DNA from: Glebionis coronaria
Taxonomy: Eukaryota > Streptophyta > Magnoliopsida > Asterales > Asteraceae
Reading direction: 5' to 3'
Length of the DNA stretch: 64,000 nt
Assembly: GCA_025667525.1 (NCBI GenBank)
Contig: CM046877.1
Span: 262,295,706-262,359,705 of the forward strand
A program made the translations under genes and the position numbers. Below the pieces are notes generated by a model. That model saw nothing but the letters and a program-made list of their open reading frames with translations. It had not been told where the DNA came from and ran no database searches. Positions 1 to 11,609 of this stretch are shown here, piece by piece; the stretch's first letter is position 1; each line of letters opens with the position of its first letter.

Positions 1-1
1 T

Positions 2-2150
2 ATCGGGAATATGTCGAATTTAAGGACTTTGCAGCTATACTCTAATTTGTTTGATGGTTCGGTTCCGAGAGAGATTGGGAATTTGTCGAATTTGGAGATT
101 TTAGGTATGGCGTATAATAAGTTCCGGGCGTGGGAGATACCGGTTGAGTTTGGGAAGCTGAAGAATTTGAAGAATTTATGGATGCCGCAGAGTAGTTTGA
201 TTGGGAGAATACCCGATAGTTTCGCGGATTTGGTGAATCTAGAGCGGCTAGATTTGAGTTTTAATGGTTTGGATGGTGGGATTCCTGGTGGGTTGTTTTT
301 GTTGAAGAATTTAAGTCTTTTGTATTTGTATAAAAATGGGTTATCGGGTGAGATTCCTAAGGTGGTCGAGTGTGTTAAGTTGGTTGAGATTGATATTTCA
401 ATGAATAAGTTAACTGGGTCGATTCCTGAAGATTTTGGTAAATTTGAGAGGCTCGAGGTTATGAATTTGTTTTCTAACAAGTTATCAGGGAGTATTCCCA
501 CGAGTATATCTCAAATTTCGACATTGAAGATTTTTCGAGTGTTTAGGAATAATTTAAGTGGCGAATTACCTTCGGAAATGGGGCTTAATTCAAATCTGGA
601 AGCGTTTGAGGTATCGGAGAATAAGCTTACTGGCAAGTTGCCTGATAATTTGTGTGGTCGGGGTACTTTGTTTGTTGTGGTAGCATTCTCAAATAATCTC
701 ACAGGCGAAATCCCTAAATCACTCGAGAAATGTCAGAAGCTGAATAGTATCCAGCTTTATGATAACAGTTTCACAGGTGAATTCCCTTCTGGTATTTGGA
801 CTTTGTTTAATCTTTCTAGCTTGAGGCTATCCGGAAATTTTATTTCTGGTGAACTTCCGGATAAGGTAGCTTGGAATTTGTCTAGATTGGAGATCACTGA
901 CAATAGGTTTTCAGGGCGAATTCCTGATGGGATTTCGTCTTGGACTAAATTGAATGTGTTTAAGGCAAGTAACAATCAGTTTTCTGGTGAGATTCCATTA
1001 GGATTCACTAATCTTTCTCAGTTATCCGTTATTTATCTAGATAGAAATTCGCTTTCTGGCGAACTTCCATCAGAGATAAAGTCATGGAGTTCATTGACCT
1101 TGTTGAATCTATCGAGAAATAACCTTTCTGGCGTGATTCCGGTGGCGATTACTTTATTGCCACATCTTCTCGATCTTGATTTATCAGAAAACCAATTTTC
1201 GGGCCCAATTCCATCACAATTGAGTGGTTTGCGACTTACCACTTTGAATCTTTCTTCCAACCGACTCACAGGAAGAGTCCCTTTTGCATACGATAATATG
1301 GCTTACGAGAACAGTTTCTTGAATAACCCCAATCTGTGTGCTAAATCACCAATTTCAAACCTCCATAACTGTAACACACCTTATGCAAAATCCTCACACG
1401 GCCATAAAGTTTCAACCAAAATCATTGTCATGATCGTTGTTTTATCAGCATTTATCATACTCCTTGCCATTCTATGCACACTGTTTGTGTTCAGAGGCTA
1501 CCGTAAGAAAATACAAAGTCGGGATTTGACCACATGGAAATTGACTTCATTTCACAAGTTGGAGTTCACAGAAGCAAATATTTTGTGCTGTATGACTGAA
1601 AACAATTTGATTGGTAGTGGCGGGTCAGGAAAAGTTTACCAGATTGAAATTGGGCGCCGTGGAGAGTATGTTGCTGTAAAAAGGATTTTTAATACCAGAA
1701 AGTTAGATCATACCCTTGAGAAAGAGTTCTTGTCCGAGGTACACATATTGGGTTCCATTCGACACTCCAACATTGTTAAATTATTATGTTGTTTTTCAAG
1801 TGAGGATGCTAAGCTTCTTGTTTACGAGTATATGGAGAATCAGAGTCTTGATAAATGGTTACATGGAAAAAAGATGAGATCAAACCGGGGATTGGTTCAT
1901 CATATGGCCCTTGATTGGCCCAGGAGACTACAGATTGCGATTGGGGCAGCTCAGGGGCTTTGTTATATGCATCATGATTGCTCGCCCCCGATCATTCATA
2001 GAGATGTGAAGTCTAGTAATATCTTGTTGGATTCTGAGTTTAAAGCCCGTATTGCGGATTTTGGATTAGCAAAAATATTGACCAAACCAAAGCCCGGCCA
2101 AGCCAATACCTTGTCTGCTATTGCTGGATCGTTCGGTTACATTCCTCCTG
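2..2150 (+). CDS. HSL3: LRR receptor-like kinase (HSL3-like), exon 1, 5'-partial
   Basis: Plasma-membrane receptor kinase of the LRR-XI group, which perceives secreted peptides. From memory the closest match is Arabidopsis HSL3 (At5g25930). The frame is open from the first bases of the window, so the signal peptide and first repeats lie upstream. Counting from the Met at position 11, about 18 plant-type 24-residue LRRs fill residues 1-440. A cysteine-containing cap follows, then a transmembrane helix at about 470-494. The kinase domain starts near 527: glycine loop GSGGSGKVY (about 535), catalytic Lys in VAVKR (557), HRDVKSSN (663, an RD kinase) and DFGLAK (683). The exon stops inside the GYI(A)PE motif at a GT donor (2151, GTAAGC), phase 1, which I believe is the conserved intron site of this subfamily. 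Oddity: the motif reads GYIPPE, not the usual GYIAPE. Confidence 0.93.
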
Positions 2151-2360
2151 GTAAGCATTCTTTGACTTTCAAGGTCAATTTTATTTTATATAACATCGAA
2201 TTAGCGTCTAATTTAAACCAAGTTTAAGAGAAAAGTAGTCTCGATTTCTCACCATTAGTATGGTTGCTAATTGCCTAATTTAGTTCTTAGTTCCTAAGGA
2301 TTTTGCTGTAATGTATCAAGATAGAATTGAAGCTGATTTTAGTCTTTTTCTTACACATTA
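2151..2360 (+). other. 5' part of the kinase-domain intron (intron spans 2151-8212)
   Basis: The intron has a GT donor at 2151-2152 and an AG acceptor at 8211-8212. Splicing joins G of GGT/GAA in frame and restores the IPPEYAY reading. Total length is 6062 bp, of which 5410 bp is the gypsy element plus a 5-bp target duplication, so the ancestral intron was about 650 bp. The remaining intron sequence (2151-2360 and 7771-8212) is AT-rich and contains no coding potential that I can support. Confidence 0.9.
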
Positions 2361-2888
2361 TGATGTAGACTAAAAAACAAAGTAACAAAGATAAGTAATT
2401 GGATCTGTTGATTCAACAAGAATGCCAGAAACAATTCTGCTAATAATCGTTGATTCTGAAGAATGCCCGAAAATTAGGGTAAAACACGGCAACTCAACGG
2501 CCAATGGTTTAACTTTTATTAAACTGATAACTGTCTTGCTAGGGTTACAACAGATTCATTAAATAATGACTGCAAACAAAGAAAAACCCTAAAAATCCAA
2601 CGGGCTGGACCGTAGCCCAATGACAAAGTCCAACTGAAAGTGAAAAAAACATAAAAATGCAAAAAACTGATAGTAAAAAGGCTTTTCGGGCCTTGAAAAA
2701 CCCGCAACCAGCTAAAAGCTGGTTACAGCGTCGTCGGTCTCCTTTTTACGCACGTTTTGACAGGTCACGGGCTGAAAACGGACTTCGGATGCAAAAGTTA
2801 TGCCCATTTTACTAAACCCCTCTTCGTCACGCGATCTCGGGCCTCCAGAAACAAGTCAGCCCGTTCTTCAATAGTTGGGCCTCTATCA
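2361..2888 (-). repeat. 3' LTR of the intronic gypsy element
   Basis: Direct repeat of 7245-7770 at roughly 98-99 percent identity by eye. On the minus strand it begins TGATAG and ends CTACATCA. The pol reading frame runs into this LTR and stops at 2798-2800, about 90 bp inside it. Confidence 0.95.
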
Positions 2889-5800
2889 TTCCCCCCTGGA
2901 TAAGAAAAATTCGCCCTCGAATTCCCAGCTGTATCATCATCGGAAGAATCACCATGGTAAGGCAACAAGTGCTTTACATTAAAAACATCAGAACAACGAA
3001 TATGACTTGGCAACTTCAAACGATAAGCATTTGAGTTCATCTTATCCACAATTTCCACTGGACCAATCTTCTTAGCAGACAATTTATTATATTCACCAAC
3101 TGGAAAACGATCCTTAGTCAAAACAGCCCACACAAAGTCTCCTACTTCAAAGTCAACATGTCTCCTCTTTTGATCTGCATCCTGCTTGTACTTCGAATTA
3201 GCGCGCACCAAGTTGTCACGAACAGATTTATGAACATCATGCAACCCCTCAACAAAATCCTGCACTTTCTTCGGAACAGACCTAGAAATCTGAGGAGTCA
3301 TAAGATCAAGAGGACCACGTGGCTGAGCAGAATAAACCACCTGGAAAGGACTAAACCCAGTGCTCCGATTAACAGCATGATTATGAGCAAACTCAGCTTG
3401 ATACAACTTCTGATCCCATGCCTTCACATGATCACCCACCAAACACCTTAACAGGTTACCAAGGGACCTGTTAACAACTTCGGTTTGCCCATCAGTTTGA
3501 GGATGATAAGCACTACTAAAATTGAGTTGAGTATTCACCATCTTCCACAAACTACGCCAAAAATGACTCAAAAACCTGGTGTCCCGATCAGAAACAATGG
3601 AGGAAGGTAAACCATGTAAACGGTACACATCCCTAAAGAAAAGTTGGGCTACATTAACTGCATCTGTTGTCTTCTTGCAAGGAATAAAGTGAACCATCTT
3701 AGAAAAACGATCAACAACAACAAATATTGAATCATTACCCCTTTGAGTACGAGGTAGTCCCAACACAAAATCCATGCTAATATCAACCCAGGGCTGCAAA
3801 GGAACTGGCAAAGGCATATAAAGACCTGCATTAGTAACGTCCCCTTTGAAACTTGACAAATACGACACCTCTTGACGTAACGATCCACTTCCTTCCTCAT
3901 AGTAGGCCAAAAATAAGATGCTTGAACCAACTGTAAAGTGCGATCACGACCAACATGTCCTTCACCATGCAACTCCTTAATAATTTGCAAGCGAAGACTT
4001 GAATCAGGAATACAAAGTTGATTCCCTTTGAATAGGAACCCATCATGCATAACAAAATCTGTTTTCTCTCCGGATTGCAAATCCTGCAGAACAATTGAAA
4101 AGTATGGATCCACAGTCACCATGTCACGAATGACATCCAGTCCAGGAACATCAACCTGCATGGTTACAAGTAAACTACTTCTCCTGCTTAAGGCATCAGC
4201 AGCACGATTGGAAGCACCCGTTTTGTGTTTCACCACAAAAGTAAATTTCTCAAGAAAAGCCAACCAATGCCCATGTTTATGTGAAACCTTATCTTGAGTA
4301 CGAATATGCCTTAAGGAATCATGGTCAGTGAACAAAACAAACTCCTTATGAAACAAATAATGGCGCCAATGCTTCACAGCTTGGACCACTGCATAAAACT
4401 CCAAGTCATAAGTAGAGTACCTCGACTTCGGCCCTGTCAACTTCTCGCTAAAATAGGCAACAGGCCGCCCACCCTGACTAAGAACTCCACCAATTGCAAC
4501 CTTAGAAGCATCAGTATGAAGCTCAAAAACTTTAGAAAAGTCAGGCAATACCAGGATTGGCGCTGTAGTAAGCTTTTTCTTGACAACCTGAAAAGCCATC
4601 TCTGCTTCCTCCGTCCACACAAATGACTTACCCTTCATACAGTCTGTCAAAGGGGCCATAATGAAACTGAAATTAGGGATAAACCGCCTATAGAAAGAAG
4701 CAAGACCATGGAAACTCCGAACTTCAGTAATGGTAGTTGGAGTTGGCCACTCCTGAACAGCTGCTACCTTAGATTCATCCACATGTATGCCATCACCAGA
4801 AACAACATACCCTAAAAACAAAACTTTAGGGGTCATGAACACACACTTCTTCGTGGCTGCATAAAAATTATCCTTCCGAAGCAAGGTCAAGACCTGCCTC
4901 ACATGATTGACATGCTCATTATAAGAAGCACAATAAATAAGAATGTCATCAAAATAAACAACCACAAACTTGCCAATAAAAGGCCTGAGCAGTTGATTCA
5001 TCACACGCATAAATGTGCTTGGTGCGTTTGATAAACCAAAAGGCATGACCAACCACTCATACAACCCTTCACGGGTCTTGAAAGCGGTCTTCCACTCGTC
5101 ACCAGGTCTAAGACGAATCTGGTAATACCCACTCTTCAAATCCAGCTTTGTGAAAATGGTAGCACCACTAATCTGGTCAAGCAAATCATCAAGGCGAGGA
5201 ATAGGAAACCTGTACCTCACAGTAATCTTATTGATGGCTCGACTATCAACACACATACGCCATGTACCATCCTTCTTTGGAGTTAATAGGGCAGGAACAG
5301 CACACGGGCTCATACTCTCACGAACATGACCCTTGGAAACCAGCTCCTCAACCTGCCTGCGCAACTCCTCATGTTCTCTCGGGCTCATCCTATAATGTGG
5401 CCTGTTAGGCAACTGTGACCCAGGCTCTAGATCAATATGATGTTGTATGTCACGCAATGGTGGCAAACCATCAGGTAATTCATCAGGGAAAACATCGGAG
5501 AATTCCTCAAGTAAAGGGATCATGGCTTCAGGAACTTCACCGTCTTCAGAAACCTCCTTCCCTATTAATACAAAAACATCACCTCCCACCTCCAGCTCAT
5601 CTTCGAACTGCGAAAGAGTTAGTAAAGTACCAATGGGTTTATTAACTACTTCCTTAGGTTTATTTGGCATCAAAGTAATCTTCACACCCCCAAACAGGAA
5701 ACTATAAGTATTAGTTCTCCCATGGTGAGTTACATCACGGTCATACTCCCAAGGTCTACCCAACAATAAGTGACAAGCATCCATAGGTATCACATCACAC

Positions 5801-7212
5801 CAAATATTATCCTTATAAGTTGTTCCTACAGAAAATGGAACTTGGACACGCTTGGAAACTGTTATCTCCCCACCCTTTTTAAGCCACTGTAACTTATAAG
5901 GTTTGGGACGATCTTCAGTTTTCAGCCCTAATTTCTGGACTGCTCCTTCAGCTATCAAATTATCACAACTACCTGAATCGCATACAAAAGTGCAAACCTT
6001 ACCCATAATGGTACAAGTTGACTGAAATATGTTGTGTTTGAGCCAATCATCACCATCAGCTTTAGGTGTTAAGCAGGAGCGCCTTACCACTAAATTCACC
6101 CCCACATCTCCAGACACATACTCCTCCTCATACTCAGGTTCTGCATCATAAACTGCGTCTCCCACGTAGTCATCATAAGCCACATCATCATCTTCCTCAG
6201 GTTCAATAAATAACTGCCTCTTCCCAGCCTTCTTACACTCTGATTGTCGGTGACCAGGTTCACCACAGTTAAAGCACTTGAACCCACCACTGCCGGCCGC
6301 TTTAGGAACTGGTCCAGTATTCTAACCAACTGCTTTAGCCTGAGTTGGGGCAAAACGTGATGCCGCATTACCCGAACTAGAAGCACCTGTTATTGCAGGA
6401 GATGAAGAACTCCCCACTCGTCGGTTCTGCTTCTCAAAAGTCAATGCTCGTTGATACGCTTCAGAAAGTGTCATCGGATAACACATGTTAACAGAATCCA
6501 TGATCTGGACTCTTAAACCACCAATGTATCGAGAGACAAGCTGATCTTCTGTCTCTTGAACGTCATTCCTCGCAATTAGTTGGTAAAATTCGGTCGTGTA
6601 ATCTTCAACAGACTTGGCCCCCTGTTTTAGATTCTGTAACCGCTGGTACATCATTCGCTGGTAGTTATGAGGAATAAAATTATCCCTCATGACTTTCTTC
6701 ATCTTCTGCCAACTCGTGATCTTTGACTTCCCAACTTTGTTCCTCGTCAGTTTCAATTGTTGCCACCACGCGGATGCCCGACCACGTAACTTGGTAGCGA
6801 TCAACGAAACCCTTTTGTTTTCTGGAACTTCTTTGAATTCAAATACTTCTTCAACAGCAACAAGCCAATCAATAAACTCATCAGGCTTTAAAGCGTCCCC
6901 ATTAAACTCGGGAATATTAACCCTCATTCCAGTCTCCCAACGCCTATCATTATTCCCACTGCGATCTCTCATCCGTCGCCCTACTGATTGTTCATCATCA
7001 GACAAACCATCACCAAACGGATTTTCTTCCAGATCTGCATCTTCTTCCTCATGACGGCGATTACGAGGCCTCCTATTGCTCATCAAAGTGTTCATCTGGT
7101 CGGTCAATTGATCAAACATTTGATCGAATCGCTCCTCCATTCTCTCCATCATACGCTGCTCAAATTCCTGTTCATTCACATCGTGAATAGGCCTAGTTCT
7201 CCTTGGAGGCAT
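2798..7212 (-). pseudogene. gag-pol polyprotein of the gypsy element, one stop and one frameshift
   Basis: Translation would start at the MPPRRTR methionine (7212), just after the primer binding site. The order is: gag core with a capsid-like region; zinc knuckle CFNCGEPGHRQSEC (6235-6276); protease CDSGSCDNL (near 5970); RT with YFDD (4945-4956); RNase H; integrase HHCC then DDE core; and a C-terminal module rich in basic and aromatic residues. Two lesions are visible. An in-frame TAG at 6322-6324, just before the zinc knuckle, keeps the same frame on both sides. A 1-nt loss in a G run near 3841-3845, between the integrase zinc finger and its catalytic core, shifts the frame. The last ~30 codons lie within the 3' LTR. 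Otherwise the frame is open for about 1470 codons. Confidence 0.9.
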
Positions 7213-7228
7213 CTTGATCAGGAACTTT

Positions 7229-7242
7229 GGCTCTTGATACCA
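7229..7242 (-). promoter_or_regulatory. Primer binding site, initiator-Met tRNA type
   Basis: The minus strand reads TGGTATCAAGAGCC two bases after the 5' LTR edge. This is complementary to the 3' end of plant initiator tRNA-Met, allowing one extra A. Confidence 0.75.
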
Positions 7243-7244
7243 AC

Positions 7245-7770
7245 TGATGTAGACTAAAAACAAAGTAACAAAGATAAGTAATTGGATCTGTTGATTCAAC
7301 AAGAATGCCAGAAACAATTCTGCTAATAATCGTTGATTCTGAAGAATGCCGAAAATTAGGGTAAAACACGGCAACTCAACGGCCAATGGTTTAACTTTTA
7401 TTAAACTGATAACTGTCTTGCTAGGGTTACAGCAGATTCATTAAATAATGACTGCAAACAAAGAAAAACCCTAAAAATCCAACGGGCTGGACCGTAGCCC
7501 AATGACAAAGTCCAACTGAAAGTGAAAAAAACATAAAAATGCAAAAAACTGATAGTAAAAAGGCTTTTCGGGCCTTGAAAAATCCGCAACCAGCTAAAAG
7601 CTGGTTACAGCGTCGTCGGTCTCCTTTTTACGCACGTTTTGACAGGTCAAGGGCTCAAAACGGACTTAGGATGCAAAAGTTATGCCCATTTTACTAAACC
7701 CCTCTTCGTCACGCGATATCGGGCCTCCAGAAACAAGTCAGCCCGTTCTTCAATAGTTGGGCCTCTATCA
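7245..7770 (-). repeat. 5' LTR of the intronic gypsy element
   Basis: Pair of 2361-2888. It is followed directly by the target duplication CATTA (7771-7775). The element promoter should lie here and would drive transcription toward the 5' part of the host intron, antisense to the kinase gene. Confidence 0.95.
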
Positions 7771-8212
7771 CATTAGTATGAAGTTGTATATCAGCCCATA
7801 TAGCCAAAAAATCAAACAGTAAAAATGATCTCATATCGTTGGCTCATCGGTTGACTTTCGATGTCAAACACAAGAAATTGCAAGTCTGAAACTGCTTCGG
7901 GTTTCCAAATGAACTAAACAGCAATATTATCTGCTTCGGAGTATATAAATGTATATCGTGGTACAAGTTTTCCTCACGTTTTAGTACACATAATGACAAT
8001 GTCAAAGTTGGATTAGTACATTTGACCTTTAAAGTCAAATCTGCTCCCTTCTGAAGTTTGTTAGGAGCAACCATAAAAAATTGTGTAGCATTATCAAGTA
8101 TTATAAAAAAAGACTACAATGTCACATAAGGTTTAGAAGTTTTATATTTATTTGTATGATCTTAAAGTCAATACAGGGTTATGTTTTGAAATTGCTTACT
8201 GATTCATTCCAG

Positions 8213-8664
8213 AATATGCTTACTCAACAAGGATAAATGAAACAGTAGACGTGTACAGTTTCGGTGTGGTGCTACTAGAACTAGTAACCGGAAAAGAACC
8301 ACATGAAGGAGATGCTAACATGAATCTAGCTGAATGGGCATGGAAGAATTATGGTGAAGGAACCTCCATGGTTGAGGCACTGGACCCGCAGATCAAACAT
8401 GCCACTGGTTTCATGGAAGAAATTGGCCTAGTGTTCAAATTAGGACTCATTTGCACTAGCACATTGCCTTCAAGTCGACCATCAATGAAAGAGGTACTTG
8501 AGATTCTTAACAGATGTAATCCGCTAAGTGAAGATAGGAAAGTGGGAGGAGATGAGTTTGACGTCGCACCACTTTTAAGGAGAGAAAGCTATCTTTCTAA
8601 TTATCGTGGCAATGGGAATAAGGTGGTGAATGAAAGTATTGATATATTTGATGGTAGACTCTAA
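8213..8664 (+). CDS. HSL3: LRR receptor-like kinase (HSL3-like), exon 2
   Basis: This exon completes the kinase domain begun at 2-2150. The acceptor AG is at 8211-8212, and the split Glu codon (G|AA) joins the exons into PPEYAYSTR. It encodes kinase subdomains IX-XI, with DVYSFGVVLLELVTGKEP, the LGLICTSTLPSSRPSMKEVLE segment typical of this subfamily, and a tail ending at the TAA of 8662-8664. The tail is similar in length to that of family members. No frameshift or stop was seen in either exon, so the gene looks intact despite the 5.4-kb intron insertion. A copia LTR begins 124 bp downstream of the stop, so the native 3' UTR and polyadenylation region is probably interrupted. Confidence 0.93.
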
Positions 8665-8846
8665 AGAGGTTGTGAAGATAGTAAATTGTTTTTGATCGGG
8701 TGCTTTTCTTAGTTACAAAAATGTTTCATGTGGTATATAAAAAATAAATCTCTATATATATTGATATATTTGGTATTGTATAAAGAATCTTGGAAAATAT
8801 TGTTGGCATAATAATTTTTTATTAATTTTTGACACAATTATCTATA

Positions 8847-9337
8847 TCTATACTACAATATAAAGTATTTGGGACCTTTTTAAAATAACAATCTATACTA
8901 CTATATAAAGCATTTGAGACCTTCTTAAAATAGTAAGGCTGAAAATTTACACTTTTTTTCTTACTAAATAAAGCAAGTTGTTGATATCTTCATCAACATT
9001 ATACACTATAATCTTTTCTAACAACTTTTTGTAATAAACTTGTGTAACAATCTACTTAAATAATATTTTTTCTTTTAAATTGAAAAATCTTTTTATTTAT
9101 TTGTAATTTTTATAATCTAATTTCACCGTATTTTCTAAATTTTCATGCTCTTCAATTCAATATCCATTTTGTTATATTTTTATTAACTATTAATTTTTTT
9201 AAAATTTAGAGGGTTTTTTTCGACTTTTTACAACTTTAACAATACAAACTTAATGGATAAGAGATTAATATTTCTTAGCCTCAAAAATAAAAAATGATTA
9301 TTATTACTCGTCGCCGCATTGCGCGGGTCCATGCTAG
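8847..9337 (+). mobile_element. Short non-autonomous Helitron
   Basis: It starts TCTATACTAC and ends with a GC-rich imperfect hairpin (near 9312-9327) followed by CATGCTAG. It sits between A (8846) and T (9338) with no target duplication, as Helitrons do. The empty site is visible in the 3' LTR of copia-1 (near 20538). A second near-copy of the 5' end begins at 8892, 45 bp inside the first. No Rep/helicase coding sequence is present. Confidence 0.85.
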
Positions 9338-9934
9338 TGTATATGTATGTATGTATATATTAGTGATACTTTATAAGTTCGCGTTCTTTTTTAAAAGAGT
9401 TTTGCAATGAGCATTTATGTGTCCAAAATAAAGGTGATGTGAATGAGATATCGTGTCTCAAAGTTAGACATTTGGTATCATGCTTAAAGAGAAAATAGTT
9501 TATTTTTTATCCCACATCGGTGGGATGAGTAAACTAAAGGGAGTCTATTGTGTATAAATAGATTCCATATCTTTTTTACACATAAAAAATCAATAAGTAT
9601 TATTATTGATTTCCAACGGAGTACGCATCTGATAAGGTGAAATTTCAGGCAGTTTTGTTAAGTCCGACAATACTATTTACTGTTTCGGCTGTTGTACCCT
9701 GGAAAACAGACGACGAATCTGTTTTAAGGGAAGCGTGTCAAACACGTGCATCGGCTCTTTAGTTCTAAGCGTGTCTTACGCGTGCCTCGACTTGCTGGTG
9801 ATTTGGTAAGTTTTTTTTTATTATTTTATTGTTTATTTAATTATCGTTTATAATCATGTCGTCTTAGTTCTACTTCTTTCTTCATTATTGTCATTTATTT
9901 TATGTCTTCATATTTTGTTAATTTATTAATTGTA

Positions 9935-11475
9935 GAAAAAATTTCACGTTTGGTCCCTATCGTTTACACCAAACATCAAGTCTGGTCCCTATTTCAAATT
10001 AAGTCCGCAGATAGTCCCTATCGTATGCATTTTGGATCAAGAATGGTCCCTATCTTGGATGGAGGTTAGTTTTCTCCGTTAACTCTTATAGCTAGAGGGG
10101 TACTTTAGTCTTTTACTAGTTTTGGCTTCATTAAATACAAATATCCATCTCACATTCACTCACAGTAATAAACAAAAACACCCTCACTGTCACTCCTTCC
10201 CACCAAAATCTCATCTTCATAAATCCCAAACCTAAATCCAACAAAACCATTCAACAAACCTTTATATTATTAAATCCAAATCCACGTTTATTAAATTACC
10301 CTCCTTGATTTTCCAAAACATAATAGCCCTAAATGAAACCAGATCTTATGGAAACTTTAAAAGCCATATTGTTGACTTTGACTATGAAGAAATCTCCTGT
10401 TATGGTAAAAGTTTCAGAAATATGGACTATGCAGCTCATGATCGATACTAGTGGAAAGAAAACCTTAGTATCAAGATGCTAATATTTGGTAACGAATTGG
10501 TGTTCTAAAATTAAAGATTCGAGTGGTTGAACGATCACAACGCCCACATATAGTGAAGATGATATTTCGGTTTGATTTGGTGAACCATTTATCTCGATCT
10601 AAGATTCGAGTGGTTGTATGAGTGAGTATGAATCTGGTGGTTTTGAAAGGTTATGGTTATGGACGGATCTTGTTGACTTTTGTTATAGAAGGAAGGAAAG
10701 TGTTGACTTTTGACTTCGGAGACAACGGCTTGTGATGATCAAGAAATACAGAGTTGTAACAATTCTGATCCTCAAGTAGCACAACCAAGATCACAATCTT
10801 TTGCAAAGAGGGGTCTGCTTTGGCTTATGGGCAGGCAGAAAAGTAAGTTTGTTGATTAATTTCGATTAATTATGTGTATTGGTATTTGACGAACCACTGT
10901 GTGCTTATTTAGAATGAATGATTGTTGATTTGTGATGTTTGATTGCAATGAGGTGATATTATATGGGCTTTGAGGATCTGGGAGATCGAGATTAATATTT
11001 TTTTTGTTGGTGGCTGCGTATTGATGGGGAGAAAGAGATGAGGGGGCGGTTATTGTATGTAATGAGATTAGGGTTGGTTCGTTATGTGAAAATTAGGGAT
11101 ACAATTCATTTATATCCTACCCGTAAACCAGACTTGATGGAACAGATCTGGATTTTGGTTTGAGAGAGTGAAAGAGATTTGGATTTGAGAGAGAGACAGA
11201 GAGGGGGAGATGAGAGAGAGAGATAGATATAAAAAAGAAAAGAAAATATTAAAAAGAAAAAAAGAAATAATATGTTTTATTAATGTATAAAATGGAAAAG
11301 TCCAAAATACCCCTCTCTTCATTGAACTTAACGGAGAAAACTAACCCCCATCCAAGATAGGGATCATTCTTGATCCAAAATTCATACGATAGGGACTATC
11401 TGCGGACTTAATTTGAAATAGGGACCAGACTTGATGTTTGGTGTAAACGATAGGGACCATACGTGAATTTTTTTC
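9935..11475. mobile_element. Non-autonomous Mutator-like element (possible Pack-MULE)
   Basis: Long terminal inverted repeats of about 150 bp (9935-10083 and about 11325-11475) begin GAAAAAA(A/T)TTCACGT and contain several TGGTCCCTAT-type motifs. A perfect 9-bp target duplication TTAATTGTA flanks it (9926-9934 and 11476-11484), the Mutator signature. The empty site is visible in the 3' LTR of copia-1. There is no transposase. A stretch near 10720-10841 stays open for about 40 codons, reads like an exon (KRGLLWLMGRQKS) and ends at a GTAAGT donor, so a captured host exon is possible. A GA-rich simple repeat lies at 11162-11230. Confidence 0.88.
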
Positions 11476-11609
11476 TTAATTGTAATATGTTTTAATAAAA
11501 GTATACACCGTTTCCTACAATCTTCAAACAGATTTTGTTTAGCAGAATTAAAACTTTTTATTAAATCAGATTAATTTCTTTAACAGATTTATTCACATTG
11601 TTTTCTGTC

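Larger units (their letters stand above)
2361..7770 (-). mobile_element. Ty3/gypsy chromovirus-like LTR retrotransposon in the RLK intron
   Basis: Complete element in antisense orientation to the host gene. LTRs are 528 bp (2361-2888) and 526 bp (7245-7770), with TG/CA ends. A perfect 5-bp target duplication CATTA lies at 2356-2360 and 7771-7775. The primer binding site follows the 5' LTR (7229-7242), and a polypurine tract (AGGGGGGAA on the minus strand, 2889-2897) precedes the 3' LTR. By eye the LTRs differ by about six substitutions and two 1-bp indels, so the insertion is recent. Gene order on the minus strand is gag, protease, RT, RNase H, integrase, which defines Ty3/gypsy. The integrase C-terminal module is chromovirus-like, possibly the CRM clade; clade assignment is tentative. 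The polyprotein carries one stop and one frameshift, so this copy is probably non-autonomous. Confidence 0.95.
8788..11519 (+). repeat. 5' LTR of copia-1, split by two insertions
   Basis: The three LTR segments 8788-8846, 9338-9934 and 11476-11519 together align with the uninterrupted 3' LTR at 20481-21167. A TATA box (9553-9560) sits inside a 10-bp inverted repeat with one mismatch (9540-9549 and 9557-9566). Without the insertions the LTR would be about 690-700 bp. Confidence 0.85.

Noticed and set aside
2519..2707. ORF repeated at 7401-7589 (MRxFQGPKSLF)
   Set aside because: Identical position in both gypsy LTRs; duplicated only because the LTR is.
7229..7242. tRNA-like sequence as a tRNA gene
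   Set aside because: Only the 3'-end complement is present, directly next to an LTR; it is a primer binding site. The same holds for 49817-49831 and 51972-51985.
11110..11322. Minus-strand Ser/Leu-rich ORF
   Set aside because: Derived from a GA-rich simple repeat inside the Mutator-like element.
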